Source: an uncultured Roseburia sp. (GTDB lineage: Bacteria > Bacillota > Clostridia > Lachnospirales > Lachnospiraceae). Taken from it: a stretch of DNA of 64,000 nt. Below the pieces are notes generated by a model. The model had not been told where the DNA came from. It saw only the letters and a program-made list of their open reading frames with translations, and did not search any database. The position numbers and the translations under genes were made by a program. The DNA lies in contig CANSKO010000011.1 of the NCBI GenBank assembly GCA_947647505.1, positions 1 to 64,000 on the forward strand, in the 5' to 3' direction. Of this stretch, positions 52,302 to 60,737 are shown in pieces. Numbering within the stretch: the stretch's first letter is position 1; every line of letters begins with the position of its first letter.

Positions 52302-53585
52302 CTACTCTGCATCTTCACCGTTTTCTGTGGCTGCATTATCTTCAACGCTTTCTGCGGCTGCGTCATCTTCTACAACTGCGTAATTGCCATTTGCAATTTT
52401 TACGACCATCGGCTCCTTGCTTGGCTCGCCGCTTGCTTCCCAGGTAAGCCCTTTTGCCGTTACGCCGTCAATGGTAATCTGCGTCATCGCCGTTTTCAAT
52501 GCATCGCATACATCCGATGCGGACAGATCCGGCGTTACATTTCCTGCTTCGATCGCCGCTTTGATCGCATAGATGCCGTCATACGCATCCGCTGCAAACT
52601 GGTTTGGCGTCTCGCCGTATGCCGCTTCATAGTCCGTTACAAATTTCTGAATCATTTCATCATCCGACGTTGGCGTGAACGGGCTTAAGAAAATCAGATT
52701 GTCCGCCAGAGCCGCGTCAAATCCTTTTACTGCAAGAATGCCGTCCATACCGTCGCAACCAAAGAAAATCGGGCTGTAGTTCATGCCGGCCGCCTGCTTC
52801 AACACCAGAGAAGCTTCGGAATAATAAAATGGGAGAAATACCAGTTCCGCTCCGGCGTCTTTCGCTTTTTGCAGCTGTACGGAGAAATCCGTCTTGCTTT
52901 CCGCCGTAAACGCCTCTGCCGCTACGACTTCAAAATTCTGATTGGCGGCTTCTTTCACGAACGCTTCGTAAATTCCGGAGGAATATACGTCTGAGCTGTC
53001 ATAAATCGCCGCAACTTTCGTAGCAAGGTTATGCTCGCCTATGTACTTTGCCGATTCCAGTCCCTGCATCGGGTCGGAAAAGCACACGCGGAATGCGTTT
53101 TCATATTTTACGCATTCTACAGCCGTTCCTGACGGCGTAAGCATAAATATATTGTCATCTTTGGAAACTTCTCCGACTGCCACGCAGGGAGCGGAGGTTA
53201 CGGCGCCAAGAATCGCCTGTACGTCCCAGTCCTTCAACGTGTTGTACGCATTTACAGCTTTTTCCGCGTCATGCTCGTCGTCCTGAAAATTAAAATCAAT
53301 CTGCGCGCCGTTAATGCCGCCCGCTTCGTTGATCTCCTTTACGGCAAGCTCCGCGCCGTTCTTTACTGCGATGCCATATACTGCCGCGCCGCCGGTAATC
53401 GGCCCGATGCCGCCAATGCGGAATGTATCGCCGCTTCCGGATGCATTTTCATTTCCGGACGCCGCCTGTGTATCGGAACCCGACGCGTTTCCATTGCCTG
53501 CATTATCAGAATCGCCGCAGCCGGCCATGAAAGTCATCGCCATCGCTGCCACTAATGCGGCGGATATTACTTTTTTTAATTTCAT
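52302..53585 (-). CDS. livK: Branched-chain amino acid ABC transporter substrate-binding lipoprotein
   Basis: A 427-residue binding protein. The signal peptide ends in a lipobox (FMAGC), followed by a Ser/Gly/Asn/Asp-rich linker (about 25-55) and the Leu/Ile/Val-binding fold (FRIGGIGPITGGAAVYG, NEAGGINGAQIDF, LTPSGTAVECV). An acidic, Ala/Glu-rich tail of about 25 residues ends the protein, which is unusual. The start at 53585 has GGAGGAAGG upstream, and a strong promoter lies at 53639-53667. The solute could be Leu, Ile, Val or another aliphatic compound. Confidence 0.92.
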   Translation of the reverse strand: MKLKKVISAALVAAMAMTFMAGCGDSDNAGNGNASGSDTQAASGNENASGSGDTFRIGGIGPITGGAAVYGIAVKNGAELAVKEINEAGGINGAQIDFNFQDDEHDAEKAVNAYNTLKDWDVQAILGAVTSAPCVAVGEVSKDDNIFMLTPSGTAVECVKYENAFRVCFSDPMQGLESAKYIGEHNLATKVAAIYDSSDVYSSGIYEAFVKEAANQNFEVVAAEAFTAESKTDFSVQLQKAKDAGAELVFLPFYYSEASLVLKQAAGMNYSPIFFGCDGMDGILAVKGFDAALADNLIFLSPFTPTSDDEMIQKFVTDYEAAYGETPNQFAADAYDGIYAIKAAIEAGNVTPDLSASDVCDALKTAMTQITIDGVTAKGLTWEASGEPSKEPMVVKIANGNYAVVEDDAAAESVEDNAATENGEDAE

Positions 53586-53638
53586 AAATCCTTCCTCCTT
53601 CAACTTTTTGCGTGATTTTCTATCAAACCACGTAGGAA

Positions 53639-53667
53639 AGAATACACGAAAACGAAGGATTTGTCAA
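53639..53667 (-). promoter_or_regulatory. Promoter of the liv operon
   Basis: On the minus strand a perfect TTGACA (53667-53662), a 17-base spacer and TATTCT (53644-53639). The leader to livK is about 45 bases, and no riboswitch-like structure was seen. Confidence 0.7.
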
Positions 53668-53674
53668 GTAACCC

Positions 53675-54175
53675 TTATTTTCCGCAGCAGAATTTATACT
53701 TCTTTCCGCTTCCGCACGGACAGGGATCATTGCGTCCCGGTTTTTTTCCTACGATTACCGTGCCGGACTTTTTCTGCTCCAGATACAGGGCTTTTTTTGT
53801 CTCTGCGTCATAGATATTGTCCCACATCGGCAGCTCATACAGCCAGTCCGCCTTTGCGTCAACCATGTTTTTGTATAATTTTTCCTTGTCGAACGCAAGG
53901 CTGACCTTCGTGTCCGCTTCCATCGTTTCAATCGGATTCGGCTCGATTAAGCTGTCGTTGATGCCGTCGAGAAAGCCTGTCATGTCCATGATGCTCAGTT
54001 CGTATTTTTCGGCAAGCTCCTTTACCGTGCCTTCCACCGCTTCATCGGGATTGGTCAGCAATTTCTCATAGACGCCTTTTTCCAGAAGAAAATACCGCTG
54101 CCAGAACCGGTTCAGCTCCTGCCTGTCCGCTTTTTCATTGTAGGCAATTTTCTGCCATTCCTGTAATAATGCCAT
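53675..54175 (-). CDS. SEC-C motif protein
   Basis: A 166-residue protein ending in a SEC-C zinc-binding motif ([20 protein letters not shown]), the same module found at the SecA C-terminus. The rest is helical and rich in acidic and aromatic residues ([31 protein letters not shown]). Related YecA-type proteins bind the ribosome, and SecA-type SEC-C motifs bind SecB and phospholipid, but the role here is unknown. ATG 54175 is 7 bases after GGAG; ATG 54181 is too close. Confidence 0.85.
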   Translation of the reverse strand: MALLQEWQKIAYNEKADRQELNRFWQRYFLLEKGVYEKLLTNPDEAVEGTVKELAEKYELSIMDMTGFLDGINDSLIEPNPIETMEADTKVSLAFDKEKLYKNMVDAKADWLYELPMWDNIYDAETKKALYLEQKKSGTVIVGKKPGRNDPCPCGSGKKYKFCCGK

Positions 54176-54226
54176 ATTCATACTCCTTTATCATACAAAT
54201 TTGAAATATGCAAAACTTAAAAAGTA

Positions 54227-54254
54227 TTATATCAGATACAGGCATAAATTTCAA
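54227..54254 (-). promoter_or_regulatory. Promoter for the SEC-C gene
   Basis: On the minus strand TTGAAA (54254-54249), a 16-base spacer and a perfect TATAAT (54232-54227). Confidence 0.55.
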
Positions 54255-54283
54255 AACCTTTTTTCCTTCCCATGCACAGACAT

Positions 54284-54312
54284 TTGCCATGCGCTCCCAT
54301 ATTTGTTATACT
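54284..54312 (+). promoter_or_regulatory. Promoter for the PHP gene
   Basis: TTGCCA (54284-54289), 17-base spacer, TATACT (54307-54312) with an extended TG at 54304-54305. It is one of the best-matching promoters in the window and lies about 30 bases from the start codon. Confidence 0.7.
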
Positions 54313-54338
54313 TTCCTAAAAAGATTGGAGGAATTGCT

Positions 54339-55064
54339 ATGAATTATCCTGTCACTTTGGATATCCACACACACACGATCGCAAGCGGACATGCCTATGG
54401 CACGATTCGGGAGATGGCTTATGCGGCAAGCCAAAAAAAGCTCTCCCTGCTTGGCTTCAGCGAACATGCCCCTGGCATTCCGGGGACGGCAGATCCCATC
54501 TATTTTATGAATCTTTCCGCGGTCCCGCGTACACTGTACGGCGTAAAAATTCTGCATGGCAGCGAGGTCAATATATTAAACGATGGAAGCATATCGCTTG
54601 AGAAGCGCTATCTGGACCGGCTGGATTATGCAATCGCCGGCATACACGACTTTTGCTATCAGGATGCGGGCGTACAGAAAAATACGGAAAACGTCATTTC
54701 CTGCATGAAAAAGGAAAAAGTATGCTTTATTTCACACCCGGACGACGGCCGCACGCCGCTTGACTATGAAGCGCTGGCGCAGGCTGCCAGGACGTATCAT
54801 GTCGCGCTGGAAGTCAACAACAATTCCATACGCAAAAAAGAAAGGCGTCTGCACTGCATACAAAACTATAAAACCATGCTTTCGTTCTGTATGCGGTATC
54901 AGACGCCTGTTCTCTTAAGCTCCGACGCGCATGATCCGTCTCAGGTTGGCGACGTTTCCCTTGCAGAAGAGCTTTTGCATCAGGTCTCGTTTGATCCGGC
55001 TCTCGTTTTAAATGCGGATGCGGACAGGCTGCTTGATTTTATTTCTTTCGACAGGCGCTTTTGA
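54339..55064 (+). CDS. PHP-domain phosphoesterase (YcdX-like)
   Basis: A 241-residue metal-dependent phosphatase of the PHP superfamily. The first metal motif is DIHTHTIASGHAYGT (His10, His12), followed by GFSEHAPG, the SEVNILN Glu, HDFCY, ISHPDDGRT and the final SSDAHDPS. Family members close to YcdX have broad phosphatase activity; histidinol-phosphatase is also in this superfamily, but no his genes are nearby. ATG 54339 has TTGGAGG upstream. Its last 85 bases overlap a small minus-strand ORF. Confidence 0.88.
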   Translation: MNYPVTLDIHTHTIASGHAYGTIREMAYAASQKKLSLLGFSEHAPGIPGTADPIYFMNLSAVPRTLYGVKILHGSEVNILNDGSISLEKRYLDRLDYAIAGIHDFCYQDAGVQKNTENVISCMKKEKVCFISHPDDGRTPLDYEALAQAARTYHVALEVNNNSIRKKERRLHCIQNYKTMLSFCMRYQTPVLLSSDAHDPSQVGDVSLAEELLHQVSFDPALVLNADADRLLDFISFDRRF

Positions 55065-55171
55065 CGGGATGCGCATGCCTCATGCATGGAAAATGGCCGT
55101 TGGTTTTTTTCTTTCAAACAGTCTTCATCCAGTTCGTAAACCTCTTCTCCGTTAATGACAAGACGTCCCAT
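54980..55171 (-). CDS. Small unknown protein, antisense to the PHP gene end
   Basis: A 63-residue ORF. The ATG at 55171 has a good site, AGAGGTGA, 7 bases upstream. The first part (MGRLVINGEEVYELDEDCL) reads like a folded small domain, while the Lys/Arg/Ser-rich rest lies mostly antisense to the PHP gene and may be shaped by it. I do not recognise the family with confidence. It could be real or a chance ORF. Confidence 0.5.
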   Translation of the reverse strand: MGRLVINGEEVYELDEDCLKEKNQRPFSMHEACASRQKRLSKEIKSSSLSASAFKTRAGSNET

Positions 55172-55274
55172 AAGATTCACCTCTTTATTCATACAGCAGT
55201 ATATGCAAAATTACGGATTCGGTTCTGTCATACCGGAAGGGACGCCGTCATACTCTAATAAAAAAAGGATTTTT

Positions 55275-55628
55275 ATGGAGCAGGAACAATACGACTATAC
55301 GCCGACCACGTTTGATATCGAAACGCAGTCCAGAAATATCCAGATTTTAAAGACGATAATTCCCTACATGGACAGCGCGAGGCAGAAAAATTTTGCACTG
55401 ATGATCAAGTTTCTGGAATTGCAGAACGTCGCTTCCTTCTTTCAGGCAGACGCGCCTTCTCTGAGCATGTGCGCTACGGATGACCCTTCGGAAAAACGGA
55501 TGCAGCTGTTTCACGACATTAAAAAATTCTGCACGCCCGCAGAACAGGATTCCATCGATATGATTATGACGGCGATGCAGATGTTTTCTTCCTATGATAC
55601 ATTTTTGCATACGCCGGCTTCCGAATAG
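55275..55628 (+). CDS. Small helical protein, unknown (first of pair)
   Basis: A 117-residue, probably all-helical cytoplasmic protein. Core segment: IQILKTIIPYMDSARQKNFA, then LMIKFLELQNVASFF and a tail DSIDMIMTAMQMFSSYD. I recognise no named family. It starts after AAAAAAGG and ends 15 bases before the next small protein, with which it is surely co-transcribed. No signal peptide or membrane segment. Confidence 0.7.
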   Translation: MEQEQYDYTPTTFDIETQSRNIQILKTIIPYMDSARQKNFALMIKFLELQNVASFFQADAPSLSMCATDDPSEKRMQLFHDIKKFCTPAEQDSIDMIMTAMQMFSSYDTFLHTPASE

Positions 55629-55643
55629 AAAGGAGTGAAACGG

Positions 55644-55925
55644 ATGAATTATGACTTTTTTAAAAACAATAAAAATTTCGCAAATATTTCGCCTGAAAAA
55701 ATAGACTTTCTGATGAGATTTGCAGCGCAGAACAAATCGGGAAATGCAAAAGAAATGTCTAATATGATTTTGGGAGCCGTAAACAACGCCAAACAGGAAG
55801 GCATTCAGTTTACGCCAAATGAAACGGATCTGATTATTGAAATTTTAAAACAGAACATGTCTCCGGAGGAACAGCGCAAAGCGGACCAGATACTGACGCT
55901 GATGCGCGGCATGAAGCGAACGTAG
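55644..55925 (+). CDS. Small helical protein, unknown (second of pair)
   Basis: A 93-residue helical protein with blocks SPEKIDFLMRFAAQNKSG, EMSNMILGAVNNAKQEGI and LIIEILKQNMSPEEQRKADQ. The two proteins share a pattern of helix, then a short (S/D)-P/A-E-x-x-(R/K) turn, then Met/Leu-rich helix, so they may be relatives. AAAGGAG 8 bases before ATG 55644 makes that start better than GTG 55635. No function can be assigned. Confidence 0.7.
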   Translation: MNYDFFKNNKNFANISPEKIDFLMRFAAQNKSGNAKEMSNMILGAVNNAKQEGIQFTPNETDLIIEILKQNMSPEEQRKADQILTLMRGMKRT

Positions 55926-55951
55926 GGAATGCGAAAGCCGTCTCAGGCAGG

Positions 55952-55976
55952 CAAGAGCCGGAACATCCGGCTCTGC
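55952..55976. terminator. Hairpin between convergent genes
   Basis: AGAGCCGGA/TCCGGCTCT with ACA as loop; flanking GGCA and TGCC extend the stem. It is followed by CGTCTCAC, not a T-tract, so termination is uncertain. It separates the small-protein pair (+) from the AlgX-like gene (-). Confidence 0.5.
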
Positions 55977-56011
55977 CTCGTCTCACAGGATACAAACATT
56001 GTGTGGAAACG

Positions 56012-57304
56012 TCACCTTTGCCGCGCGTCATCCTGAAAAACCGCCGTATCGATCGCCTCTTTTGTCAGTGGATCTCTTACAAAAATAACGGCATCCTCCT
56101 GGCCATTGCATTCTGTGTATTCCATTCCAGGCAGCTCCTTTATTTCTTCAAGGGAAACGCTGGCGCAATCGGGCAGCCTTTTCAGCAGAGGCTCTAAAAA
56201 AGCGGCGTTTTTTACGGCAAAGTCATCGTTTAGATAAATGCTGATCGAATACGCCTCTTCCGCCATCCACATCAGATAGCCAGACAGCGATGAAATCTGG
56301 TTCAGACTGCGTTTGATCTCCGTTTGAAAGCGCATGTAATCGTTGTCCCATTCCTGTATCGTATCCTCTTTCAAATCTTTTGTCAGGTCAAAGCGCTCCG
56401 TTAAATAGTCTCCCATATAGCGTGTGGCTTTTTTTGCGCCCGCTTTGTTGAGATGTCCAATGTCCTGAAAATCCGTCGGATAATCCAGCGCAAGGCTTTC
56501 GTCGTAAATCATATTTAAAAAAGGAACATCGTATTCTTTTGCTATTTCCGGAATTTTGTTTAAAGCAAGCTGTACCGTTTTTTTGGTATGAGAGGGAATC
56601 GCCGTAAGGACAAGCGGGATATCCCGTTTTTGGCATTCTTCTATAATTTTCCGCAAATAGGCATGACCAAGCGCCTCTTCTTTGGAAGCTTTTGCTTCGG
56701 GAACCGTTTTATGCCGAAACGGGCCGCTTACAATGTCTGATAAAAAAGAGCCTTTGGAAATCGAATACGCCGGACTGAAATCTCTGTTTCCCAGCTCTTC
56801 CCAGCGATTATGGTAAGAGTAAAAGCCAAATAAATATTCGATCCGCTCTTCTGTCGTATCGAAAATGTCAAATACGGCGCGAAGCTTCGTTGGGGAAAAC
56901 GGAATGCTGTCAAAGCCGGTATGGACTTTTTCAATCCTGTCGTCCGCCCATGTCTTTGTATTCCCCTCTACATGATAACAGTCTACAACGACAACCTTCG
57001 GCGCAGCATAGTCCAGGGCGTTTCGAAGCGTCCAGTAAACCTGCGGCAGATAGCTGGAAGGCGCGGCCAGATTGTAAGAGCGAATATGATAGTCGTTCCA
57101 CAAATCCATCGGCTGCACGCCGTATCGCATATGGCTTGTGCCAAAAAACCACACGTCATACTCTTTTGGATTTTCCCAAAATTCAGAATACATCTCGACG
57201 CTGTCCTTTTTCTCAAACAGGCGGCAGGTTTTTCCCAGGACAAATGCAAATACGAGAAGAAAGCAAACGGTCCGAACGGTATTTTTGATCCTGCAATGCT
57301 TCAT
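56012..57304 (-). CDS. SGNH/AlgX-like cell-surface acyltransferase partner
   Basis: A 430-residue protein. It has an N-terminal membrane anchor (TVRTVCFLLVFAFVLG), then an SGNH-hydrolase-like extracytoplasmic domain: FFGTSHMRYGVQPMD (Ser of block I), VVVVDCYHVEG and the C-terminal Asp/His block FQDIGHLNKAGA. In AlgI/PatB-type systems the MBOAT protein moves an acyl group across the membrane and such an SGNH protein places it on a polysaccharide. It follows the MBOAT gene by 20 bases. The acceptor glycan cannot be told. ATG 57304 has GGGAGG upstream. Confidence 0.82.
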   Translation of the reverse strand: MKHCRIKNTVRTVCFLLVFAFVLGKTCRLFEKKDSVEMYSEFWENPKEYDVWFFGTSHMRYGVQPMDLWNDYHIRSYNLAAPSSYLPQVYWTLRNALDYAAPKVVVVDCYHVEGNTKTWADDRIEKVHTGFDSIPFSPTKLRAVFDIFDTTEERIEYLFGFYSYHNRWEELGNRDFSPAYSISKGSFLSDIVSGPFRHKTVPEAKASKEEALGHAYLRKIIEECQKRDIPLVLTAIPSHTKKTVQLALNKIPEIAKEYDVPFLNMIYDESLALDYPTDFQDIGHLNKAGAKKATRYMGDYLTERFDLTKDLKEDTIQEWDNDYMRFQTEIKRSLNQISSLSGYLMWMAEEAYSISIYLNDDFAVKNAAFLEPLLKRLPDCASVSLEEIKELPGMEYTECNGQEDAVIFVRDPLTKEAIDTAVFQDDARQR

Positions 57305-57324
57305 ATCCGATTCCTCCCTGATGA

Positions 57325-58821
57325 TTAAAACTGAAAATAAACAAAAGTCTGCGCGTCGTACCCCGCTCCCCAGATTCCAAAAATCAGAAGGAACAGCAAC
57401 GATACGATATAGATCAGCCAGCGACACCATAAATCCTGCTTTAAAATCAGAGCAATGACGCGCACATTCCTGTAACGGCAGACATCTCCGGCTATCAACA
57501 GGGCGATCGCAAACAGCATCAGCCAGAATTGCCGCTGGCTTAAGCCCAGGGTATAGACAGAGCCATCCAGAAAGATCCAGGGATTATGGACCGTTAAAAT
57601 GCTTTTGATCACAAAAAACGCCTGCTGCATACTGTCGGCGCGGAAAAAAATCCATGCAAGGTCAACAAGGAGAAACGTACAGACGATCCGCAGACAGAAA
57701 TGGCCAATGGAATCCGTATGAAGCGACAGCTTTTTATAAAACGCTTCGCGGAGCGCTTTGGTGGAAGCGCCAAGTATCTGAAAAATGCCGTTTAAGCCGC
57801 CCCAGACAACAAAGGTCCACTGTGCGCCATGCCAGAGGCCGCTGACTGAAAAAACAAGCAGGATATTGCAATATTTCCGAAACGTCCCCTTACGGTTTCC
57901 GCCTAATGGAATATAGAGATAGTCGCGGAACCAGGAGGTCAGGGAAATATGCCATCGTCTCCAGAATTCGGCAACGGATGTTGCAAAGTAAGGGCAGTCA
58001 AAGTTATCCATCAGATGAAAGCCCATAATTTTGGCTGCGCCGATGGCAATCAGGGAATAACCGCCAAAGTCGCAGTATATCTGGACAGCAAACAAAACGC
58101 TTGCAAGCAGCAGATAGCAGCCGGGATACTGCGCGGCATTTCCATAGACGGTATCTACGACGACTGCAATCCGATCCGCCAGTACAAGCTTTTGAAAATA
58201 TCCCCAAAGCATAATAAGAAGACCTTCCGTCATGCGCCGGTAATCAAAAGCATGCGTTTTCGCAAGCTGCGTCAGAAGGTTTTTCGAGCGTTCGATCGGT
58301 CCCGCAACTAACTGCGGGAAAAAAGATACAAACAGCGCGTATCTGAAAAAATTTTTCTCTGCCGGAATTTCTTTCCGGTAAAGATCCATCGTATAACTGA
58401 GCGCCTGGAAAATATAAAAGGAAATCCCGACCGGCAGCAGCACGTCAAACGACGGCGAAAGCAGCGTGATATGGAAATTCTCTAAAATCCGGTTGATATT
58501 TGCCACGGCAAAGTCGAAGTACTTAAAAAAGAACAGCACAAGCAGGTTTAAGGTAAAGCTTAACGCAACGCACCATTTCCTGTAACGCACAATCTTTGGC
58601 AGGGGCCACGGCTTTTTTTCGAACCGGTCCATAAAAAATCCGCTGAGATATGTAACAGCGGTGGAAAACAGAAGAAGCAGCGCGTATTTGGCGTTCCAGC
58701 ACATATAATAATAGTAGCTTGCAAGCAGCAGCCAGAGATACCGGACCTTTCCGGGAATTATAAAATAAATCAGCGCTACAATCGGGAAAAACACTAAAAA
58801 GTGAATGGAGTTAAACAACAT
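57325..58821 (-). CDS. MBOAT-family O-acyltransferase (AlgI/PatA-like)
   Basis: A 498-residue polytopic membrane protein with about eleven hydrophobic segments. Family blocks: SFYIFQALSYTMDLYRK, FRRWHISLTSWFRDYLYIPLGG and the catalytic His in SGLWHGAQWTFVVWGGL. It exports acetyl or other acyl groups for O-acylation of cell-surface polysaccharide. The next gene encodes the SGNH partner. Promoter at 58867-58895. Confidence 0.9.
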   Translation of the reverse strand: MLFNSIHFLVFFPIVALIYFIIPGKVRYLWLLLASYYYYMCWNAKYALLLLFSTAVTYLSGFFMDRFEKKPWPLPKIVRYRKWCVALSFTLNLLVLFFFKYFDFAVANINRILENFHITLLSPSFDVLLPVGISFYIFQALSYTMDLYRKEIPAEKNFFRYALFVSFFPQLVAGPIERSKNLLTQLAKTHAFDYRRMTEGLLIMLWGYFQKLVLADRIAVVVDTVYGNAAQYPGCYLLLASVLFAVQIYCDFGGYSLIAIGAAKIMGFHLMDNFDCPYFATSVAEFWRRWHISLTSWFRDYLYIPLGGNRKGTFRKYCNILLVFSVSGLWHGAQWTFVVWGGLNGIFQILGASTKALREAFYKKLSLHTDSIGHFCLRIVCTFLLVDLAWIFFRADSMQQAFFVIKSILTVHNPWIFLDGSVYTLGLSQRQFWLMLFAIALLIAGDVCRYRNVRVIALILKQDLWCRWLIYIVSLLFLLIFGIWGAGYDAQTFVYFQF

Positions 58822-58866
58822 TTTCTTTTCCTGCTTTCATAAAACAACGTAAATGATTCTATGACA

Positions 58867-58895
58867 ATTATAACGTATTCAGATTTTGTTTACAA
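58867..58895 (-). promoter_or_regulatory. Promoter of the acylation pair
   Basis: On the minus strand TTGTAA (58895-58890), 17-base spacer, perfect TATAAT (58872-58867). Leader about 40 bases. Confidence 0.65.
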
Positions 58896-58944
58896 TTCTT
58901 TTCTTTCTTTCCTGTCTTCTTTTCGCGGCGCTTTGATATCACGC

Positions 58945-58973
58945 TTGCTGATTTCTCACAACAGGCGTATAAT
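58945..58973 (+). promoter_or_regulatory. Promoter of rqcH
   Basis: TTGCTG (58945-58950), 17-base spacer, perfect TATAAT (58968-58973). GGAGG lies at 58991-58995 before ATG 59004. Divergent from the acylation promoter. Confidence 0.6.
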
Positions 58974-59003
58974 CATAAAAAAACAAACCCGGAGGTAAAT
59001 ATC

Positions 59004-60737
59004 ATGGCACTTGACGGAATCGTCACAGCAAACCTTGTCTGTGAACTGAAGCAAACCATCCTAAACGCCAGAATCAGCAAAATCGCCCAGCCTGAAAAGG
59101 ACGAGCTGTTATTCACTTTAAAAGGCCCGAACGGACAGCGGCGCCTCGCCATGTCAGCCAGCGCATCCCTGCCGTTTCTTTATCTGACGGAAGCAAACAA
59201 GCCCGGCCCAAAGACGGCGCCAAATTTCTGCATGCTTCTGCGCAAGCATATCGCAAATGGAAAAATCACAGACATCCGTCAGCCGGGCTTAGAGCGTATT
59301 ATTCATTTTGACATTGCGCATTTTGACGATCTTGGAGACCTGTGTCACAAAACGCTGACGATTGAGCTGATGGGCAAGCACAGCAACATTATATTCTGCA
59401 AAGAAGACGGCACGATCTTAGACAGCATCAAGCACATATCCGCCCAGATCAGCTCCGTTCGCGAAGTGCTTCCCGGCCGGCCTTATTTCATTCCGGAAAC
59501 GACGCAGAAGCAAAATCCTCTGACAGCGACGCAGGAGAGCTTTTTTCATAGCGCGCTGCAAAAGCCCACATCGGTCTGTCAGGCGATCTACACCTCGTTT
59601 ACCGGAATCAGTCCGGCAATTGCGCAGGAAATCTGCTTTCGGGCCGGCATTGACGGCGATTATTCCACGCATGCGCTGACGGAAGCCGAAGCGCTGCGTC
59701 TGTACCGCCAGTTTGACGGACTGATGGCGGACATCCGGGAAGCCAGATTCGCCCCAAACATTATCTATCAGGGCAAAGAGCCCATCGAATTCGCTTCCGT
59801 TTCGCTTTTGGCGTATGCAGACTGCGCAGCCGTTTCCTACGCTTCCATTTCAGAGGTTTTGGAAACGTACTATGCAAGCCGCAATCAGTACACCCGCATC
59901 CGACAGAAATCCTCTGATCTGAGGCGGATTGCCACGACGGCCCTCGAACGGAACCGCAAAAAATACATGCTGCAGAAAAAACAGCTGCACGATACAGAAA
60001 AACGGGAAAAATACCGGATTTACGGCGAATTGCTCCACACATACGGCTATGGGCTGAAAGAAGGCGAAAAACAGTTCGAAGCGTTAAATTACTATACAAA
60101 TGAGATGGTGACGATTCCGCTTGACGATCAGCTCTCCGCCTCCGAAAACGCCAAAAAATATTTTGACCGTTACGGCAAGCTGAAGCGAACGCATGAAGCT
60201 CTAACGGAGCTGATCGAAGAGACAAAAGACGAAATCGAGCATTTAGAGAGTATTGCAACGGCGCTTGACATCGCCGTTTCAGAAGAGGATCTGGCCCAGA
60301 TTCGGGAAGAGCTGACAGAATTTGGCTATATCCGCAAAAAACGCGGCGGAAAAAAGGCGAGCATAAAAAGCCGGCCGTTCCACTATATCTCCTCCGACGG
60401 CTTTCATATGTACGTCGGCAAAAACAATTACCAGAACGACGAGCTGACGTTTCAGTTCGCTTCCGGCAACGACTGGTGGTTCCATGCCAAAGGCATGCCC
60501 GGCTCACACGTCATCGTAAAAACGGAAGGCGAAGAGCTGCCCGACCGCACATTTGAAGAAGCCGGCCGGCTTGCCGGCTTTTATTCCAAAGGCAGGGACA
60601 GCGACAAAGTCGAAATCGACTACTTACAGAAAAAAAATGTGAAAAAGCCGAACAAAAGCGCGCCCGGCTTTGTCGTCTATTATACGAATTATTCACTGAC
60701 GATTGCCCCGGATATCTCCGGCATACAGCAGTTATAA
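59004..60737 (+). CDS. rqcH: Rqc2/NEMF homologue RqcH (NFACT protein)
   Basis: A 577-residue ribosome quality control factor that adds Ala tails to nascent chains on split 50S subunits. It has an NFACT-N domain (MALDGIVTANLVCELK, NARISKIAQPEKDELLFTL), a charged coiled coil (about 295-440) and the NFACT-R domain (FHYISSDGFHMYVGKNNYQN, WWFHAKGMPGSHVIVK). The Asp-Arg pair of the N-terminal domain appears as Glu-Arg (GLERIIHF). Older names are FbpA or fibronectin-binding. Its stop overlaps recG by 6 bases. Confidence 0.93.
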   Translation: MALDGIVTANLVCELKQTILNARISKIAQPEKDELLFTLKGPNGQRRLAMSASASLPFLYLTEANKPGPKTAPNFCMLLRKHIANGKITDIRQPGLERIIHFDIAHFDDLGDLCHKTLTIELMGKHSNIIFCKEDGTILDSIKHISAQISSVREVLPGRPYFIPETTQKQNPLTATQESFFHSALQKPTSVCQAIYTSFTGISPAIAQEICFRAGIDGDYSTHALTEAEALRLYRQFDGLMADIREARFAPNIIYQGKEPIEFASVSLLAYADCAAVSYASISEVLETYYASRNQYTRIRQKSSDLRRIATTALERNRKKYMLQKKQLHDTEKREKYRIYGELLHTYGYGLKEGEKQFEALNYYTNEMVTIPLDDQLSASENAKKYFDRYGKLKRTHEALTELIEETKDEIEHLESIATALDIAVSEEDLAQIREELTEFGYIRKKRGGKKASIKSRPFHYISSDGFHMYVGKNNYQNDELTFQFASGNDWWFHAKGMPGSHVIVKTEGEELPDRTFEEAGRLAGFYSKGRDSDKVEIDYLQKKNVKKPNKSAPGFVVYYTNYSLTIAPDISGIQQL

